A stretch of 6,182 bases of DNA from the NCBI GenBank assembly GCA_015494335.1, contig WGBK01000233.1, positions 1 to 6,182 of the forward strand, read 5' to 3'. This document shows positions 1 through 5,551 of this stretch, in pieces (the first letter of the stretch is position 1; each line of letters starts with the position of its first letter). Below the pieces are notes generated by a model. It had not been told where the DNA came from, did no database searches, and worked only from the letters and a program-made list of their open reading frames with translations. This DNA comes from Gammaproteobacteria bacterium. GTDB lineage: Bacteria; Pseudomonadota; Gammaproteobacteria; GCA-001735895. The position numbers and the translations under genes were made by a program.

Positions 1-112
1 CATTCTTGTCGATGACGACGAAAGCGCCGTCCTTGACATCGATTTGGCCGTACCAGACGAAGATCATGGAGATGCGCTCTTTCATGGGGATGGGTTTGAG
101 CGGCGGCAGCAT
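1..112 (-). CDS. cas1: Cas1, type I-E adaptation integrase, N-terminal fragment
   Basis: Cas1 is the catalytic subunit of the Cas1-Cas2 integrase that inserts new spacers into CRISPR arrays. Only the first 37 residues are inside the window; the frame runs off the left edge. The visible part begins MLPPLKPIPMKERISM and continues with YGQIDVKDGAFVVIDKN, closely resembling the start of E. coli type I-E Cas1 (LPLNPIPLKDRVSMIF then YGQIDVIDGAFVLIDK). The N-terminal beta-sandwich start is therefore present, and the metal-binding active site lies outside. The ATG at 112-110 is chosen because a TGA, the higA stop, lies in the same frame one codon upstream (118-116). No good Shine-Dalgarno sequence precedes the ATG, so translation probably depends on coupling to higA. 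Family assignment is very secure despite the short length; whether the gene is intact cannot be seen. Confidence 0.93.
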   Translation of the reverse strand, partial: MLPPLKPIPMKERISMIFVWYGQIDVKDGAFVVIDKN

Positions 113-115
113 GGT

Positions 116-430
116 TCAGGCGGCTCGCGGTTTGACCTGGCTGTGAATGCTGGCTTCCTTGTCCCTTCTGGCCAGGCGCAGATCGTAGTCCGTCTGCAGG
201 TTGAGCCAGAACTCGGCACTGGTGCCAAAGTAGCGGGCCAGGCGCAGGGCGGTGTCGGCGGTGATGGCGCGGCTGCCGTTGAGGATGGCGGTAATACGGT
301 TGGCAGGCACATGCAAGGCTCTCGCCAGGGCATTGGCCGACAAGCCCAGCGGTTCCATGAATTCCCGGCGCAACAGTTCTCCCGGCGTGGCGAGAGGCAG
401 CCATTGCGGTTCGCTGTTTTCGTCGTTCAT
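116..430 (-). CDS. higA: HigA-family antitoxin (XRE/HTH transcriptional repressor)
   Basis: This 104-residue protein is the antitoxin of a HigBA type II module: it binds and neutralises HigB and represses its own promoter through a helix-turn-helix domain. The family signature is clear: PGELLRREFMEPLGLSANAL (residues 16-35), the recognition-helix region VPANRITAILNGSRAITADT (41-60), then ALRLARYFGTSAEFWLNLQ (61-79). The start at ATG 430-428 follows a weak GGGA ribosome site and gives the usual family length. A longer in-frame extension up to 541 would overlap higB and has no family resemblance. The gap to higB is 10 bases, the normal toxin-first HigBA order. The unusual point is downstream: its TGA is separated from the cas1 ATG by only one codon (ACC) and is in the same frame, so readthrough would give a HigA-Cas1 fusion and normal termination would favour re-initiation at cas1. 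Confidence 0.93.
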   Translation of the reverse strand: MNDENSEPQWLPLATPGELLRREFMEPLGLSANALARALHVPANRITAILNGSRAITADTALRLARYFGTSAEFWLNLQTDYDLRLARRDKEASIHSQVKPRAA

Positions 431-440
431 GATCTTTCCC

Positions 441-722
441 TCAATGATAGTCGGTGATTTCCACATCCCGGGCATGGCCGTCGTTCCAACGGAAGCAGAT
501 GCGCCACTGGCCGTTGATTCGAATACTCCACTGGCCCGCACGATCGCCCCGGAGGGCTTCCAGGTGGTTGCCCGGAGGCATTTTCAGGTCTTCCAGACAA
601 GTGGCGGCATCCAGCATCCGGAGCTTGTCGAAAGCCCGGGGTTGGATCTCCGGCGGTAGCCGGCCGGTGCGGCGGCCCTGGAATACCGTGGCCGTAGCCT
701 TGTCGCGAAAGTCCTTTATCAC
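441..722 (-). CDS. higB: HigB-family toxin (RelE/ParE-fold mRNA interferase)
   Basis: HigB toxins of this family cleave mRNA on translating ribosomes and are held inactive by HigA. The sequence matches the compact HigB type throughout: IKDFRDKATATVFQGRR near the N terminus, LPPEIQPRAFDKLRMLDAA (residues 22-40), PPGNHLEALRGDRAGQWSIR (49-68) and the C-terminal core INGQWRICFRWNDG then DVEITDYH. I place the start at GTG 722-720, giving 93 residues beginning (M)IKDF, the usual family start. An upstream TTG at 755-753 would add 11 residues with no family match and coincides with the predicted -35 box. The predicted transcription start falls at or next to this GTG, so the mRNA may be leaderless. 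The module sits inside a cas operon, between cas6e and cas1, where these genes are normally adjacent, so it looks like an insertion that has been retained. Confidence 0.92.
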   Translation of the reverse strand: MIKDFRDKATATVFQGRRTGRLPPEIQPRAFDKLRMLDAATCLEDLKMPPGNHLEALRGDRAGQWSIRINGQWRICFRWNDGHARDVEITDYH

Positions 723-726
723 GGAT

Positions 727-755
727 AGATTAGTATGTGTTACGTAATGCGTCAA
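727..755 (-). promoter_or_regulatory. Predicted sigma70 promoter of higBA(-cas1)
   Basis: Read on the minus strand, TTGACG (755-750, five of six to consensus) is followed after exactly 17 bases by TAATCT (732-727), which keeps the T, A and final T of a -10 box. The -35 box starts at the base after the cas6e stop codon. The predicted start of transcription is near 720, at the higB GTG. This would give higBA, and cas1 behind it, a promoter separate from that of Cascade. It is a visual match only. Confidence 0.55.
740..747. promoter_or_regulatory. Palindrome TTACGTAA in the higBA promoter spacer, candidate HigA operator
   Basis: TTACGTAA is a perfect 8-bp palindrome lying between the -35 and -10 boxes of the predicted higBA promoter. 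HigA antitoxins are known to repress their own promoters by binding inverted repeats there, so this is the obvious operator candidate in the 33 bases between cas6e and higB. The exact HigA site for this subfamily is not known to me, so the assignment is by position and symmetry. Confidence 0.4.
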
Positions 756-1439
756 TCAGGCGCGGCGAATCAGCATCAGGCCGCAGCCGAAGGCTTTCGA
801 GCGACCCAGGCCTTGCTGCAACATGGTCAGGAAGGTTGTTGCCTCTATGATGGTCAGGCTTCCTTGAATATCCAGGCTGGTGAATTGTCGTTTGTTCGCA
901 TCCCCGGGCTTTCTCAGTTTGTGAAACTGGTGGTTGGAAACAAGGCAGTCGCTCGGTTGAAAGCCGTGTTTCTCTCCCTGCTTTTGCAGCCAATTCCTGG
1001 TGGCTTCGTGATGGATGACGGACGGCGGCGGCCAGCTTTCTCCTCTCGGATCACTCTTGCGGTATTCATCGATGGCCGCCTCGATGATGTCGCGACGGAT
1101 GCGCCGCTTGCTGTGGTCGTCGACCTTGCGGGTGACCACGGCATTGACGCGAAGCTGGAACTGCAAGTGGTCGCCCTCTTGCAGTTGTGGCGCGAAAAGT
1201 TTGGTTTCTACGGTCAGGCTGTCGTTTCCTTCTACTGGGTGTCTTGCCGACAGCAGGTAGTAGAACGGCGGCTCGCCGGGCTTGTCCTCTCGCCGGTAAA
1301 GAAAGTCACGTTGTTGATCGGGCGCATTGTCAAACAGGCTCCAGATCATCTGGTGTTCACGGAACAAATCGGCGGTGACGCCTCGCCGGCACTGGTTTCG
1401 GATACCCTGCCGGGTAAAACGAACTCGGCTCAGGTACAT
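756..1439 (-). CDS. cas6e: Cas6e (CasE/Cse3), pre-crRNA processing endoribonuclease
   Basis: Cas6e cuts type I-E pre-crRNA at the 3' base of each repeat hairpin and stays bound to the crRNA 3' end as part of Cascade. The protein has 227 residues (E. coli has 199). It starts MYLSRVRFTR like other family members. The segment ADLFREHQMIWSLF aligns with E. coli DLYQLHQGLWHLF, placing the catalytic histidine at H29 (E. coli H20). The C terminus carries the family's glycine-rich loop QQGLGRSKAFGCGL (208-221). I choose ATG 1439-1437 over an adjacent upstream GTG because it gives MYLS, overlaps the cas5e stop as TGATG, and has a strong GGAGG six bases upstream. Besides normal arrays, the hairpins at 5501-5516 and 5550-5565 are plausible substrates. 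Its stop is immediately followed by the higBA promoter rather than by cas1. Confidence 0.96.
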   Translation of the reverse strand: MYLSRVRFTRQGIRNQCRRGVTADLFREHQMIWSLFDNAPDQQRDFLYRREDKPGEPPFYYLLSARHPVEGNDSLTVETKLFAPQLQEGDHLQFQLRVNAVVTRKVDDHSKRRIRRDIIEAAIDEYRKSDPRGESWPPPSVIHHEATRNWLQKQGEKHGFQPSDCLVSNHQFHKLRKPGDANKRQFTSLDIQGSLTIIEATTFLTMLQQGLGRSKAFGCGLMLIRRA

Positions 1440-2143
1440 CACTCACCTCCCAGGTGGACGAATTCATCGCGTGGCGCGAATTGCCAGCGTTGGCGGCTCA
1501 GGGGCTGGTCATAGCGTGGCGTCTGGAAGTCGTGCTCCATGCCGGATTCCATGTCTGCTTCCCAGTAGTAGCGTGGAGATTTCTCGCAGAGTCCGGTTAG
1601 CCAGGGGGCGATGCAATAGGCGTCCAGCGCCGTTCTGAGGTCGGCCGCGGGGATGACTTCCGGGTTGAGCGGCAGTGCTGGCGGACAGGCCTTGCGTCCA
1701 AGGTAGAGCGGAAACACCGGCTCCAGCAATGCGTCGCTCAAGCGATCGGGGCTAAAGCGATCGTCTGTGCTGGTGACGGCGACGATGCTCAGGGCATCCT
1801 GCCGATAGCTTCGGAAAGAAAGCATGGTGCCCAGCTTGGGCTCGTGCAGCTCGTCGCGCCGCGTCTGCAAGTGCTGTTGTTTTTTTGCGGATGGGGGTAC
1901 TTGAATCGTGTGGAAATCCCGCAGAGCTAGGCCGGGCGTCAGCAGCTTGATGCCGAAGCGGCAGGCCTCGCTCAAAGATCTATGTTCTGCTTCTTCATCG
2001 CGGCGGATGCCGAGGGCTGCGGCCAACAGGCCCAGCAAGGCCGAGCGGCTGGGGTGATCGTCGCTCGGACGCTCCTGCCCCACGGCCTGCCCACCCCAGG
2101 CGGCCAGCGGTGCGTAGAGTTGAAAAACCAGATAGTCTTCCAT
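1439..2143 (-). CDS. cas5e: Cas5e (CasD), Cascade subunit binding the crRNA 5' handle
   Basis: Cas5e caps the 5' handle of the crRNA in Cascade and contacts Cas8e and the first Cas7. The protein has 234 residues (E. coli 224). It opens with MEDYLVFQLYAPLAAWGGQA, containing the PxxAWG motif, then has HPSRSALLGLLAAALGIRRD (30-49), the RDFHT motif (75-79), YLGRKACP (147-154) and a C-terminal RYDQPLSRQRWQFAPRDE (210-227), all characteristic of the type I-E Cas5 family. The ATG is three bases after the cas7e stop and in the same frame (TGA-GTC-ATG). The upstream ribosome site is weak, so coupling to cas7e is likely. The gene overlaps cas6e by one base. No defect is visible. Confidence 0.96.
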   Translation of the reverse strand: MEDYLVFQLYAPLAAWGGQAVGQERPSDDHPSRSALLGLLAAALGIRRDEEAEHRSLSEACRFGIKLLTPGLALRDFHTIQVPPSAKKQQHLQTRRDELHEPKLGTMLSFRSYRQDALSIVAVTSTDDRFSPDRLSDALLEPVFPLYLGRKACPPALPLNPEVIPAADLRTALDAYCIAPWLTGLCEKSPRYYWEADMESGMEHDFQTPRYDQPLSRQRWQFAPRDEFVHLGGE

Positions 2144-2146
2144 GAC

Positions 2147-3187
2147 TCAGTCCGCCACGAAGTTGATGATTTCTTCGAGCGTTGCGCCCTCGCCGGTATG
2201 GGCGTTCATGGCGCGCAGTTCATCGGCGCAGTCGCCGTACATGCGGTCGAAATTGTCGCGTTGTTTTTCCAACGCTTCAATGGCATCGGTCATCAGGTCG
2301 TTGCCGCGAACGGGTTTCAGAAAAGCCACCGACAGACTGCGGGGTTGCTGGCTACCTTTCTCGGCCAGCAGGTAGGAGGTATAGGCACGGGAAGCGAAAC
2401 TGTTCTGCTTGCCCGTGGGTGCAACCTTGGCCGCCGCCTCGGTGAGCGCGGCGATAGCCTTGCGCGCCAACGCTTCATCCCCTTGCAGGTTTTCCACCAG
2501 CCGATCGCGGTCGATGCAGATATACTGGTAGAACACGCCGGAGCTGAAGCCGGCATCCCCCATATGTCCCGCGCCGGCGTCTTCTTCATGGGTGTTGAGA
2601 TCATCCACGGCAGTGAAGAAGTCGTCTTCAATTTTCACCTGATTGACGGTGACGGCATGCGCCACCTGGGCGGCGGCCTCGACATTGAACGCCGGACTGG
2701 AGGCCAGCATACGGCCGAACAGGGCGATATCCACGGCTTTTGGCTTTACACGAAGCAACGCCAGTTCATCCTTTTCGGGTTCCCGATTTTCATTTGCCAG
2801 GGTATCGGCCAGGGCCATGACCGCCTGCCATTCTTCGGGGGAGACGTGAGCAAGTTGTTCGATCTCCAGTGGGTTTTCCTTTTTGACCTTGCCGAAAACG
2901 CCAGCGATGGCGGAGGCCCATTTTTCGGCATCCTTTTCCTTGACGCCCGCGCCGGTCAGCTTCTCGTACACTTCCGTACCCAGGCGCTTGGTGCGTGTGC
3001 CCTTGAACTCGCTCAGGGCGTTCTCGAAATGCTCGGAGGTTCGCCAGGCCCGCTTGAGGCTTTGCGACGAAATCCGCAACCGTTCCGTACCGCCGATGAT
3101 GGCGGTTTTAGGCCGCCCGAGATCATCCCGGTTGAGATTGGAAGGCGGATAGGAAGTAAGCAGGTGCAGTTGGATGAATTGAGTCAT
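2147..3187 (-). CDS. cas7e: Cas7e (CasC/Cse4), Cascade backbone subunit
   Basis: Cas7e polymerises along the crRNA spacer, normally six copies, each covering six nucleotides and flipping out every sixth base. The protein has 346 residues (E. coli 363). The N terminus shows the hallmark IQLHLLTSYPPSNLNRDDLG (5-24) and GGTERLRISSQSLKRAWR (32-49), the RAMP-type motif of this family. Later segments ALFGRMLASSPAFNVEAAAQ (155-174), TGKQNSFASRAYTSYLL (258-274) and QPRSLSVAFLKPV (281-293) also fit. ATG 3187-3185 has a strong AGGAG eight bases upstream and lies three bases after the cse2 stop (TAA-ATC-ATG). The six-nucleotide module matters for the short guide at 5525-5544, which is exactly two modules shorter than a standard 32-base spacer. 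Confidence 0.97.
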   Translation of the reverse strand: MTQFIQLHLLTSYPPSNLNRDDLGRPKTAIIGGTERLRISSQSLKRAWRTSEHFENALSEFKGTRTKRLGTEVYEKLTGAGVKEKDAEKWASAIAGVFGKVKKENPLEIEQLAHVSPEEWQAVMALADTLANENREPEKDELALLRVKPKAVDIALFGRMLASSPAFNVEAAAQVAHAVTVNQVKIEDDFFTAVDDLNTHEEDAGAGHMGDAGFSSGVFYQYICIDRDRLVENLQGDEALARKAIAALTEAAAKVAPTGKQNSFASRAYTSYLLAEKGSQQPRSLSVAFLKPVRGNDLMTDAIEALEKQRDNFDRMYGDCADELRAMNAHTGEGATLEEIINFVAD

Positions 3188-3190
3188 GAT

Positions 3191-3733
3191 TTAAGCTCCT
3201 TTTGAGATGGACTTCGTGTTTGCCAGGCTTTGGGGCTCGTAATAGCCTTGCGCCATCCGGTATTCCCATTGGCGCGCGCCCCGATAGCGGTCGGGCGAGC
3301 GCTGTTGGGCATGCCAGTGCAGGATTTCATCGGCGAGTTGTATGGGGTCCGCCGTCTTGCTCAACTGTATGAGGGCACGGCGCATGCTCTGATAGAAATC
3401 CTTAACGCTATTCGATGCCAACAGGCGTTGAAAACGTAGTTCGCTGAACAAAGGCGTATTGCTGCCGGGTTTTGGGTGGCCCAGCAGAACAGCGGTGGGC
3501 TGGTCGGTTGGATTCTCCACCCAAGCCAACAGGCCGGCGATAAGCGCCAGTCCTTCCGCGTCACGCTTGGTTTTCTGGCACAGCCGAAAATAGGCCGGTT
3601 CCAGCATCACCGCATCGAGCTTGTCGCAGCGGCGCAGGCGAGCGCGGTCGCCACGGTGATTTTCGTCATGCAGTTCGCTGTGCCATTCTCGAATGGTCTG
3701 CTGCTCTTCGTCTTTCAGGATAAATAAACGCAT
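3191..3733 (-). CDS. casB: Cse2 (CasB), Cascade small subunit
   Basis: Cse2 forms the dimer along the belly of type I-E Cascade that stabilises the crRNA-DNA hybrid and the displaced strand. The protein has 180 residues (E. coli CasB 160). Recognisable features are the basic GDRARLRRC motif (28-36), the FQRLLASNSVKDFYQSMRRA region (101-120), and a C-terminal aromatic stretch around RQWEYRMAQGYY (154-165). The ATG at 3733-3731 has GGAG six bases upstream. The gene follows cas8e after 12 bases and is followed by cas7e after 3. Sequence conservation is low in this family, but the arginine-rich motif and the position between cas8e and cas7e make the call secure. Confidence 0.95.
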   Translation of the reverse strand: MRLFILKDEEQQTIREWHSELHDENHRGDRARLRRCDKLDAVMLEPAYFRLCQKTKRDAEGLALIAGLLAWVENPTDQPTAVLLGHPKPGSNTPLFSELRFQRLLASNSVKDFYQSMRRALIQLSKTADPIQLADEILHWHAQQRSPDRYRGARQWEYRMAQGYYEPQSLANTKSISKGA

Positions 3734-3745
3734 AAGCTACTCCAG

Positions 3746-5323
3746 TCAGGCCGCCAGGTTTTTCAGCGCGCGGCTGCCATTGAGGTGGTGATTGAGCCCG
3801 CCCTTGCCGTCGCGCGCCTTGACCACGCGCTTGAGATCGCCATCTTCATTCAGGCTGGACAGGGCGTATTGATCGAACAGTTGTCGGGCTTCGTTTTTCA
3901 GGGCGCTGGCCCACTGTTTCAACAGCGCGTCGATGGCGTCTTCGTCATCGAGTTGTTCGACCAGTTGCTGCAGCAATCGGTAGAAAGGCGCTTCTGTGGT
4001 GGACCAGAAGTTGGCGTCGATAAAGGACATGTCGCCCTTTGCGTCCTTCGGGCTATCGAACCAGGCGCTTTTTAAGGCGGACTTGAGGGTCTTGAGCGCA
4101 TCGGTGGCGGCTTCGATCATTCTTTGTGCAATGTCGGCTATTTCCATGCGCGCTTCCTGATCGAGATTGAACAACGGCATTTCGGCTTCGTACCAGCAAC
4201 GCGCCTTCATATTGTCCATGTCATAGCCGAAGGCCCATAGACGGGGCTTGAAATCGAGTTCCGACATACGGTTTTGCCGATCACCGTAACAGCGCACCAC
4301 CAGCGCCGGAGCTCGGGTGAACTTGCCCTGTTGCGCTGTGACCGCCAGCCCCAGCCAATGGCGATAGCCCAGCCCACCGGGTTGGGCCTTGATGGAAAGC
4401 GGCTCCTTGTCTGTTTCGAGGACATAAGGGGTCAAGGGGTGCTGCCAGTATCCCGCATAGTTGATGCCATAGTTCTTGGTGATGTAGTGATCCACTAGGC
4501 GGGAAGCGGGTTCACCGGCAAGGTCGCAGCGTCCCTCATGATCCGATGGTCGCAGGCGCATGCGCCGGGGCATGGACCAGTACACCTGCAACGGATGGGC
4601 GTGTTCCGGGTAGGTTTCCATGCCCTTCTTTTCGCTGGTGCGGGTCGGCGCCATCCACGGGAAGATTTTTCCAATGGCATCATTTTCGTGGTCACCGGGG
4701 AGTTGCAGCAGTTCATCCTGCGTCAGCACATTGAGCCACAAGCGCTGCCACAGACAATCGCCTTCACTGTTTTCCGGTGGCAAGACCAAAGTGGTGAGCG
4801 GCCCGCCGCCACGCACTGATACGCGATGACCAACACCGCCGGATGGGGCATTGATCTGCAAAGTGAACAGGGCGAGGGCGGCCATCTCCGGCGAGAGTTT
4901 CTCGATGCCGCCACGCTTGATGAAATGATCCTGGTTGTCGCGCAGCGTCTTGCCGCCGGGTGCTTCGATGAACAGCGCGGCAATTTCTTTCTCCTCGCCC
5001 CCGTCTAGCGTCAGATCCTGCATGAAGGCCGGTTCGCCGATGGCAGAGAAGATTTCAAAGGCCCGTTCGTAGGGGGCGAAGGCTTGATCCAGGGTTTTGG
5101 CGTCGGGCGGTTCTCGCCACCGCTGCCGCCATTCCCTGTGGCTTTCTGGCGCGAAGGCGGTCTGTAGCAGGCCGATGAGGAACTGGTAGAGGGCGCCGCG
5201 AAAATCAGCGCGGGGGGATGCTATGTCAACAATATCCTCGCGCCCCAAGTCGGAGACTGAGGCAACCCCATGAGTCCCGTCCCGCAGGGAGACGCTAATC
5301 CATTTCAGTTTCAACAGGTTCAT
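3746..5323 (-). CDS. casA: Cas8e (Cse1/CasA), Cascade large subunit, PAM recognition
   Basis: Cas8e recognises the PAM, starts DNA unwinding and recruits Cas3. The protein has 525 residues (E. coli 502). It begins MNLLKLKWISVSLRDGTHGV, has the family block PRADFRGALYQFLIGLLQTA (37-56), a loop region FIEAPGGKTLRDNQDHFIKR (118-137) corresponding to the L1/PAM-proximal loop, the block VRGGGPLTTLV (170-180), and a C-terminal helical bundle from about residue 390. ATG 5323-5321 has GGAG nine bases upstream. It is the first gene of the Cascade operon and is separated from cas3 by 258 bases. The first 29 bases are overlapped by the end of a small leader reading frame (5295-5411). A predicted promoter at 5471-5442 would give a leader of about 110 bases, and that promoter is covered by the predicted guide-RNA target. 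Confidence 0.97.
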   Translation of the reverse strand: MNLLKLKWISVSLRDGTHGVASVSDLGREDIVDIASPRADFRGALYQFLIGLLQTAFAPESHREWRQRWREPPDAKTLDQAFAPYERAFEIFSAIGEPAFMQDLTLDGGEEKEIAALFIEAPGGKTLRDNQDHFIKRGGIEKLSPEMAALALFTLQINAPSGGVGHRVSVRGGGPLTTLVLPPENSEGDCLWQRLWLNVLTQDELLQLPGDHENDAIGKIFPWMAPTRTSEKKGMETYPEHAHPLQVYWSMPRRMRLRPSDHEGRCDLAGEPASRLVDHYITKNYGINYAGYWQHPLTPYVLETDKEPLSIKAQPGGLGYRHWLGLAVTAQQGKFTRAPALVVRCYGDRQNRMSELDFKPRLWAFGYDMDNMKARCWYEAEMPLFNLDQEARMEIADIAQRMIEAATDALKTLKSALKSAWFDSPKDAKGDMSFIDANFWSTTEAPFYRLLQQLVEQLDDEDAIDALLKQWASALKNEARQLFDQYALSSLNEDGDLKRVVKARDGKGGLNHHLNGSRALKNLAA

Positions 5324-5411
5324 CCGTATGATCTCCAGAGGATTTGTAATCGAATTCGATATGAAACCAACGGCCTAATCGAAGCACGATTCGTAGGAAT
5401 ATATTGCGCAT
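5295..5411 (-). CDS. Possible 38-residue leader peptide overlapping the cas8e start
   Basis: A small reading frame begins at ATG 5411-5409, about 25 bases after the predicted start of the cas8e transcript, and ends at TAG 5297-5295 inside cas8e (29 bases of overlap). The product begins MRNIFLRIVLRLGRWFHIEF, a strongly basic amphipathic or hydrophobic stretch, and ends in an acidic tail. A GGGGG tract lies five bases upstream of the ATG. The frame stays open further upstream, as far as 5672, across the mini-CRISPR and the end of cas3, and another start at 5489 or 5486 would give a longer protein, but those parts look incidental. It could be a coupling leader for cas8e, a small membrane-active peptide, or chance. 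I do not recognise a family, and codon use is AT-richer than in the neighbouring genes. Confidence 0.25.
   Translation of the reverse strand: MRNIFLRIVLRLGRWFHIEFDYKSSGDHTDEPVETEMD
5349..5360. repeat. 12-bp perfect palindrome ATCGAATTCGAT in the cas8e leader
   Basis: ATCGAATTCGAT reads the same on both strands. It lies in the predicted 5' leader of cas8e, 26 bases before the start codon. A related inverted repeat, AATCG-AAGCA-CGATT, lies at 5377-5391. Together they could form leader RNA hairpins or a dimeric regulator site. No specific regulator is recognised. Confidence 0.4.
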
Positions 5412-5441
5412 CACCGCCCCCAAAACACCAAGTTCATAATC

Positions 5442-5471
5442 AGTGTAAGTTGTAAGCGGTTTGACAGTCAA
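5442..5471 (-). promoter_or_regulatory. Predicted promoter of the cas8e-Cascade operon
   Basis: On the minus strand TTGACT (5471-5466, five of six) is followed after 18 bases by TACACT (5447-5442, four of six including the conserved T, A and final T). The predicted transcription start is near 5435. Its -35 box shares base 5466 with the -35 box of the opposing promoter, the two forming TTGAC-A-GTCAA. Promoters occupy the equivalent cas3-casA region in E. coli, where Pcas and an antisense promoter are known. The -10 box is only moderate, so its exact position is uncertain. Confidence 0.45.
5447..5469 (+). promoter_or_regulatory. Predicted Cascade binding site: AAG PAM plus protospacer for the mini-CRISPR guide
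   Basis: AAG at 5447-5449 is directly followed by TTGTAAGCGGTTTG (5450-5463). The guide's first 14 bases are TTGTAGGCGGTTTG, so 13 of 14 match, with the one mismatch at position 6. Beyond position 14 only one of six bases matches. Similarity also stops sharply on the 5' side, at the repeat border. Seed-only pairing next to a good PAM is what allows Cascade to bind without target destruction. The site covers the -35 box of the guide's own promoter and the -35 to -10 region of the predicted cas8e promoter. Confidence 0.8.
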
Positions 5472-5489
5472 GCGCTGTTCATTCATCAT
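5461..5489 (+). promoter_or_regulatory. Predicted promoter of the mini-CRISPR RNA
   Basis: A perfect TTGACA (5461-5466) is followed after 17 bases by CATCAT (5484-5489, four of six). Transcription should begin near 5496, the first base of the intact CRISPR repeat. The promoter points away from cas8e toward the end of cas3 and shares its -35 region, as the palindrome TTGACAGTCAA, with the opposing cas8e promoter. Confidence 0.6.
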
Positions 5490-5495
5490 ATAGCG

Positions 5496-5524
5496 GTATT
5501 CCCCACACTTGTGGGGATGAACCG
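5496..5524 (+). CRISPR. Single intact 29-base type I-E CRISPR repeat
   Basis: The repeat starts GTATTCCCCACAC and ends TGTGGGGATGAACCG, the standard 29-base type I-E form. Its hairpin pairs CCCCAC (5501-5506) with GTGGGG (5511-5516) around ACTT, and an outer T5500-A5517 pair is possible. The last eight bases ATGAACCG are the crRNA 5' handle. It reads on the plus strand, opposite to the cas genes, and there is no normal array around it. Confidence 0.92.
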
Positions 5525-5539
5525 TTGTAGGCGGTTTGC

Positions 5540-5551
5540 GGAACATGTTCC
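5540..5551. repeat. 12-bp palindrome GGAACATGTTCC at the spacer/second repeat junction
   Basis: GGAACATGTTCC is a perfect palindrome spanning the end of the pseudo-spacer and the first bases of the degenerate repeat's stem. In RNA its 3' arm competes with the repeat hairpin for 5550-5551, so it could modulate Cas6e processing; in DNA it could be a protein site. No function is recognised. Confidence 0.4.

Noticed and set aside
127..136. GCGGTTTGAC near the end of higA matches ten bases of the guide target region (5456-5465).
   Set aside because: The match lacks the guide's seed bases 1-6, has no proper PAM in register and lies in coding sequence; it is most likely chance.
441..755. higB starting at TTG 755.
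   Set aside because: The extra 11 residues match nothing in HigB and the TTG is part of the predicted -35 box; GTG at 722 gives the family's usual N terminus.
735..1514. Plus-strand open frame of 259 codons opposite cas6e.
   Set aside because: It shadows cas6e, which carries the full family signature on the minus strand.
1982..3205. Long plus-strand open frame of 407 codons opposite cas7e and cas5e.
   Set aside because: It is antisense to two clearly recognised Cas genes, its product matches no family I know, and it is explained by the codon bias of the opposite strand.
5450..5538. The guide/target similarity as a simple tandem duplication of leader sequence.
   Set aside because: The similarity begins exactly at the repeat end and stops after 14 bases with no flanking homology on either side, as expected for a selected seed rather than a duplicated block.
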